DNA of 64,000 nt. It comes from CBDBDZ01 sp965204215. Its GTDB lineage: Bacteria; Pseudomonadota; Gammaproteobacteria; Pseudomonadales; GM7GCV1. Location: NCBI GenBank assembly GCA_965204215.1, contig CBDBDZ010000014.1, positions 930,001-994,000 of the forward strand, read 5' to 3'. Below the pieces are notes generated by a model. The model saw only the letters and a program-made list of their open reading frames with translations, made no database searches and was not told the DNA's origin. Positions 60,525 to 64,000 of the stretch are shown in pieces. Both the position numbers and the translations under genes were made by a program. The first letter of the stretch is position 1, and every line of letters begins with the position of its first letter.

Positions 60525-62825
60525 ATGTTAAGTCGAGACTTAGAACTAAGCCTGAATTTAGCCTATCGAACGGCGCACCTGAAAAAGCATGAATTTATTA
60601 CGGTAGAACACTTACTGTTAGCACTGCTGGATAACGAATCGGCATTAAATGTTTTAGAAGCTTGCGGGGCTGATGTGTTTGAACTGCGCGAGGTTTTAAC
60701 TCAATTTATTGACACTAATACTCCCAAAGTCGAAACCGATGAATACGAAATAGAGGCTACAGATGGTTTTCGGCGAGTGTTACAGCGTGCAGTATTTCAT
60801 GTGCAATCGTCAGGCAATGATCGCTGTCAGGGCGAAGATGTACTCATTGCTATTTACCGCGAAAGCGAAAGTCAAGCGGTTTATTTTTTATTGTCTCAGG
60901 ATGTGCATCGAATTGATATGGTTAATTTTGTCAGTCACGGTATACGCAAAAGTGATTATCTCACTCTTGAAGATGAAGGCGAGTGGCAAGAGGCATTTGA
61001 AAAAGATATGGACATTATCGAGACACCTGAAAATAAGTCGGCACTGGAATATTTTGCCGTTAACTTAAATGAAAAAGCTGCTAATGGTGAAATAGACAGC
61101 CTTATAGGTCGCGATTATGAAGTGGAACGCATTTGTCAAATTTTGTTGCGAAGACGTAAAAATAATCCTTTATTAGTGGGAGAATCTGGCGTTGGTAAGA
61201 CCGCTATTGCCGAGGGGTTAGCCTGGCAAATTGTTAACAAAAAAGTACCTGACGCCTTACTGGAGGCGACAATCTATTCCCTGGATATAGGTTCTGTTGT
61301 TGCTGGTACCAAATATCGTGGTGACTTTGAGGAACGTTTCAAAGTCATTATCAGTGAATTGAGTAAAATTGAACAGGCTGTTTTGTTTATTGATGAAATT
61401 CACATGATTATTGGAGCAGGGGCAGTATCTGGTGGAGTTATGGATGCATCAAATTTGTTAAAGCCATTGTTATCGTCAGGCAAAATTCGCTGTATGGGTT
61501 CAACCACCTATCAAGAATTTCGTGGCGTCTTTGAAAAAGATAAAGCTTTGAGCCGGCGTTTTCAAAAGATAGACGTGCTTGAGCCCAGTGTTGATGAAAC
61601 TTTTAATATTTTGATGGGTCTGCGTAAATACTTTGAAAGGCATCACAGTATTAAATATAACGACAAAGCGCTTCGAGCGGCATCAGAATTATCGTCCAAA
61701 CATATTACAGATCGCTTCCTGCCTGATAAAGCTATTGACGTTATTGATGAAGCGGGAGCTTTTCAAAAATTACGAACAAAACCGAAAAAAACCATTGATG
61801 TTATTGATATTGAAAAAGTCATCTCAAAAATAGCTCGCATCCCCGAACAAACCATTACTGCACCGGATAAAATCCAATTAGCCAAGCTGGAAGAGCAACT
61901 TAAATTAGTAGTTTATGGTCAGGATGAAGCGATAGATGCCGTAAGTTCCGTCATTAAATTATCGCGCTCTGGTTTAAAAAATGAAGAAAAGCCTATAGGT
62001 TCATTCTTGTTTGCAGGTCCCACAGGTGTGGGCAAAACCGAAGTGTGTAAACAACTTGCCAACCTGATGAATATGGAATTGTTGCGTTATGACATGTCGG
62101 AATATATGGAGCGTCACAGTGTTTCCAGATTAATCGGAGCGCCTCCAGGTTATGTAGGTTTTGACCAGGGCGGGTTGTTGACAGATGCCATATTAAAACA
62201 CCCTCATGCAGTGCTTTTATTGGATGAAGTTGAAAAAGCGCATCCTGATTTATTTAATTTGCTATTGCAAGTAATGGATTATGGAACGCTGACGGATAAT
62301 AATGGGAGGAAGATTGATTTTCGCAATGTCATTATTATTATGACGACCAACGCAGGTGCAATGGAGTCAAACCGTGCCTCCATGGGTTTTGCCAAACAAG
62401 ACCACAGCAGCGATGCGATGGAAACCATTAAGCGTTTATTTACTCCTGAATTTCGCAACCGATTAGATAAAATTGTTCAATTTGACACCTTGCCCAAGGC
62501 TATCATCCATAATGTTGTCGATAAGTTTTTAACAGAATTACAAGCGCAATTAGATGGACAAAGAGTGCAACTTGATATTGATGATGAAGTTATCGCATGG
62601 CTTGCAGAGCGTGGTTTTGATGAAAAAATGGGAGCGAGACCTATGGCTAGACTGATACAAGAAACCATCAAGCAGCCGCTTGCCGATGAAATATTATTTG
62701 GCAAATTGAGCAATAATGGTGGTGAGGTAATCGTCAGAATTGTCGATTCAGAGCTGCAAATTCAATGCAAGTCAACAGTTATGCGAAAACGCTCAAACCC
62801 TAAGAAAACCCTGGTTAATAAATAA
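60525..62825 (+). CDS. clpA: ATP-dependent Clp protease ATP-binding subunit ClpA
   Basis: ClpA is the AAA+ unfoldase partner of ClpP. The 766-residue protein has an N-terminal double Clp domain (about 1-145). AAA module 1 has Walker A GESGVGKTAIAEG near residue 220, and AAA module 2 has GPTGVGKTEVCKQ near 498. A ClpP-docking region precedes the C-terminal D2-small domain. The spacing is that of ClpA, not ClpB (no long M-domain). It follows clpS in the usual order. Confidence 0.97.
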   Translation: MLSRDLELSLNLAYRTAHLKKHEFITVEHLLLALLDNESALNVLEACGADVFELREVLTQFIDTNTPKVETDEYEIEATDGFRRVLQRAVFHVQSSGNDRCQGEDVLIAIYRESESQAVYFLLSQDVHRIDMVNFVSHGIRKSDYLTLEDEGEWQEAFEKDMDIIETPENKSALEYFAVNLNEKAANGEIDSLIGRDYEVERICQILLRRRKNNPLLVGESGVGKTAIAEGLAWQIVNKKVPDALLEATIYSLDIGSVVAGTKYRGDFEERFKVIISELSKIEQAVLFIDEIHMIIGAGAVSGGVMDASNLLKPLLSSGKIRCMGSTTYQEFRGVFEKDKALSRRFQKIDVLEPSVDETFNILMGLRKYFERHHSIKYNDKALRAASELSSKHITDRFLPDKAIDVIDEAGAFQKLRTKPKKTIDVIDIEKVISKIARIPEQTITAPDKIQLAKLEEQLKLVVYGQDEAIDAVSSVIKLSRSGLKNEEKPIGSFLFAGPTGVGKTEVCKQLANLMNMELLRYDMSEYMERHSVSRLIGAPPGYVGFDQGGLLTDAILKHPHAVLLLDEVEKAHPDLFNLLLQVMDYGTLTDNNGRKIDFRNVIIIMTTNAGAMESNRASMGFAKQDHSSDAMETIKRLFTPEFRNRLDKIVQFDTLPKAIIHNVVDKFLTELQAQLDGQRVQLDIDDEVIAWLAERGFDEKMGARPMARLIQETIKQPLADEILFGKLSNNGGEVIVRIVDSELQIQCKSTVMRKRSNPKKTLVNK

Positions 62826-62829
62826 CTTT

Positions 62830-64000
62830 ATGAAACTGTTAAAATTATTTAGAAAAACATTGACGACTTTATTGCTGATAACCAGCAGTACACTATTCGC
62901 GCAAGATTCGTTTCAAACCATTATGGAAGAACATTGGCAGTGGGTGTTGCAACAAAACCCTGCTTTTGCCACATCATTGGGCATTAGGGATTATGATGAC
63001 AGGCTCGAAGACCCATCATTACAGGCGTATCAACAATCAATTGAGAAACAGCAACATTTTATTGAAAGACTACAAGCACTGAATGTCAGACAATTGAGTC
63101 AAGCTGACGAATTAAATTATCAGTTACTATTGCTGGAGTTGCAAAATAATGTTGAAGCCAGTAAATTTGGTGGCAAATATATGTTGTTGACCAATCGCAA
63201 TGGGCCGCATATTAATGCGACAGGTTTGCCCAATCGCCTGCCGTTTTTTACGATTGAAGACTATGAATCTTATATTGCTCGTTTAAGAAAAATACCGGAA
63301 TATATGAAACGAGCTACTAAACGAATTCAAGCAGGGCTAGAGCAAGGTTGGGTGCAACCCTGTGAGTCTATGCGAGGTTACGAAAAATCTATTACGGCTC
63401 ATTTGGTGAGCGATGCCAGGCAAAGCGCTTTGTACAAACCGCTGCAAAAACTACCTGAAAGTATTGATGAAAAACAATCAAAAAAACTGCGAAATGAAGC
63501 CTCGAAAGCCATTAAAAAAGTGGTTAAGTCGTTGCAGAACTTTCACCAGTTCTATATTGAAAGCTACCAACCTAACTGTCAACAACAGGTTGGGACAGAT
63601 AAATTACCAGACGGTAAAGCTTATTATCAGCATCGCGTAAAATTGTTTACGACCACGAATCGCAGTGCCGATGATATTCACCAAATAGGTTTAGACGAAG
63701 TGGCGAGAATTCGAGCAGAAATGTTAGATATTATTGTCGATTCTGGTTTTGAAGGCTCGTTCAAAGACTTTCAAACCATGTTGCGCAATGATAAAAGCCT
63801 GTACCCTAAAACAGCTGAACAGCGAATGACAGAAGTTGCTCGAATTTTAAAGCAGATGGATGGACTATTGCCCGAATTGTTTACCCAATATCCACGCGTT
63901 CCTTATGGTATAAAAGAAATACCTTTGGATATTGCCGAAAAAACTACGACAGCTTACTATCAGCCACCAGCAGGAGATGGCTCAAGGGCAGGTTTTTACT
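62830..64000 (+). CDS. DUF885 family protein, 3' end beyond the window
   Basis: The frame from the ATG at 62830, four bases after the clpA stop, is open for 390 codons to the edge. A signal peptide is evident (about residues 1-22, LLLITSSTLFAQD). The mature part resembles DUF885 proteins, with WQWVLQQNPAFATSLGIRDYDDRL, RNGPHINATGLP and the REYLxR-like helical arrangement. Full-length members are about 580-620 residues and have an HExxH-type site in the C-terminal half, which would lie beyond the window. It is probably a periplasmic peptidase-like protein. Confidence 0.8.
   Translation, partial: MKLLKLFRKTLTTLLLITSSTLFAQDSFQTIMEEHWQWVLQQNPAFATSLGIRDYDDRLEDPSLQAYQQSIEKQQHFIERLQALNVRQLSQADELNYQLLLLELQNNVEASKFGGKYMLLTNRNGPHINATGLPNRLPFFTIEDYESYIARLRKIPEYMKRATKRIQAGLEQGWVQPCESMRGYEKSITAHLVSDARQSALYKPLQKLPESIDEKQSKKLRNEASKAIKKVVKSLQNFHQFYIESYQPNCQQQVGTDKLPDGKAYYQHRVKLFTTTNRSADDIHQIGLDEVARIRAEMLDIIVDSGFEGSFKDFQTMLRNDKSLYPKTAEQRMTEVARILKQMDGLLPELFTQYPRVPYGIKEIPLDIAEKTTTAYYQPPAGDGSRAGFY

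Noticed and set aside
1..64000. CRISPR arrays, tRNA or rRNA genes
   Set aside because: No regularly spaced direct repeats and no recognisable tRNA cloverleaf or rRNA sequence were seen on reading; a tRNAscan or Infernal run could still reveal a missed RNA.

Overview
The window is a chromosomal segment of an AT-rich gammaproteobacterium. The canonical order rpsB-tsf-pyrH-frr-uppS-cdsA-dxr-rseP-bamA-skp-lpxD-fabZ-lpxA-lpxB-rnhB, the lipid A genes, aceK, clpS-clpA, yggX, mlaA and rsmJ all point to Gammaproteobacteria. The phosphatase/STAS pair between mlaA and dusA, and the overall style, suggest a marine Cellvibrionales-like lineage; that placement is inference. The segment is littered with short mobile repeats, two insertion sequences and gene remnants, so the genome is undergoing repeat-driven rearrangement.

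Layout. 1-4249 (minus): phosphoenolpyruvate carboxylase (cut by the window edge), a C-terminal remnant of erythrose-4-phosphate dehydrogenase, and glycerol kinase. 4515-11762 (plus): galT, galK, a glpD-type glycerol-3-phosphate dehydrogenase, a cytoplasmic GH42 beta-galactosidase and a sodium:solute symporter. With glpK diverging from the same intergenic region, this cluster supplies both galactose and glycerol catabolism and looks like a galactosylglycerol utilisation locus. 11855-12969: an IS630-type element. 13379-16708: ilvI-ilvH-ilvC. 16931-22454: crcB, serS, nadK, nadB, a YeeZ-like reductase and a Dabb protein. 22466-24290: a MITE with ISEcp1-like ends, split by an intact IS1380-family element. 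24329-27516: a decayed MFS transporter and a non-pyrrolysine MttB / corrinoid protein / DUF1638 cluster. 27529-30678 (minus): yggX, an ATP-grasp enzyme and an OlsF-like bifunctional acyltransferase. 30784-33344: an orphan GspE-like ATPase and a membrane protein.

33460-36728: a second MITE copy followed by gatB and gatA (minus; no gatC). 36888-41194: mlaA, a PP2C phosphatase with a degenerate receiver, a STAS protein, dusA (minus) and a DUF3014 protein. 41195-41430 is an AT-rich gap holding several DnaA boxes. 41431-57301: rsmJ, then the translation / isoprenoid / outer-membrane biogenesis / lipid A supercluster, with a hairpin-bearing repeat inserted between lpxA and lpxB. 57330-60022 (minus): aceK and a GhrA-like reductase. 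60110-64000: clpS, clpA and the beginning of a DUF885 protein.

At least three repeat families are visible. Family 1 is a 241-bp MITE with 20-bp ends (22466-24290 interrupted, 33515-33755 intact). Family 2 is a roughly 136-bp element (19553-19688) whose other copy is the target of a family 1 insertion beside gatB. Family 3 has a 20-bp end motif, present as a pair between lpxA and lpxB and as single copies near ilvI, cdsA and the end of lpxB. No tRNA, rRNA or CRISPR array was recognised.
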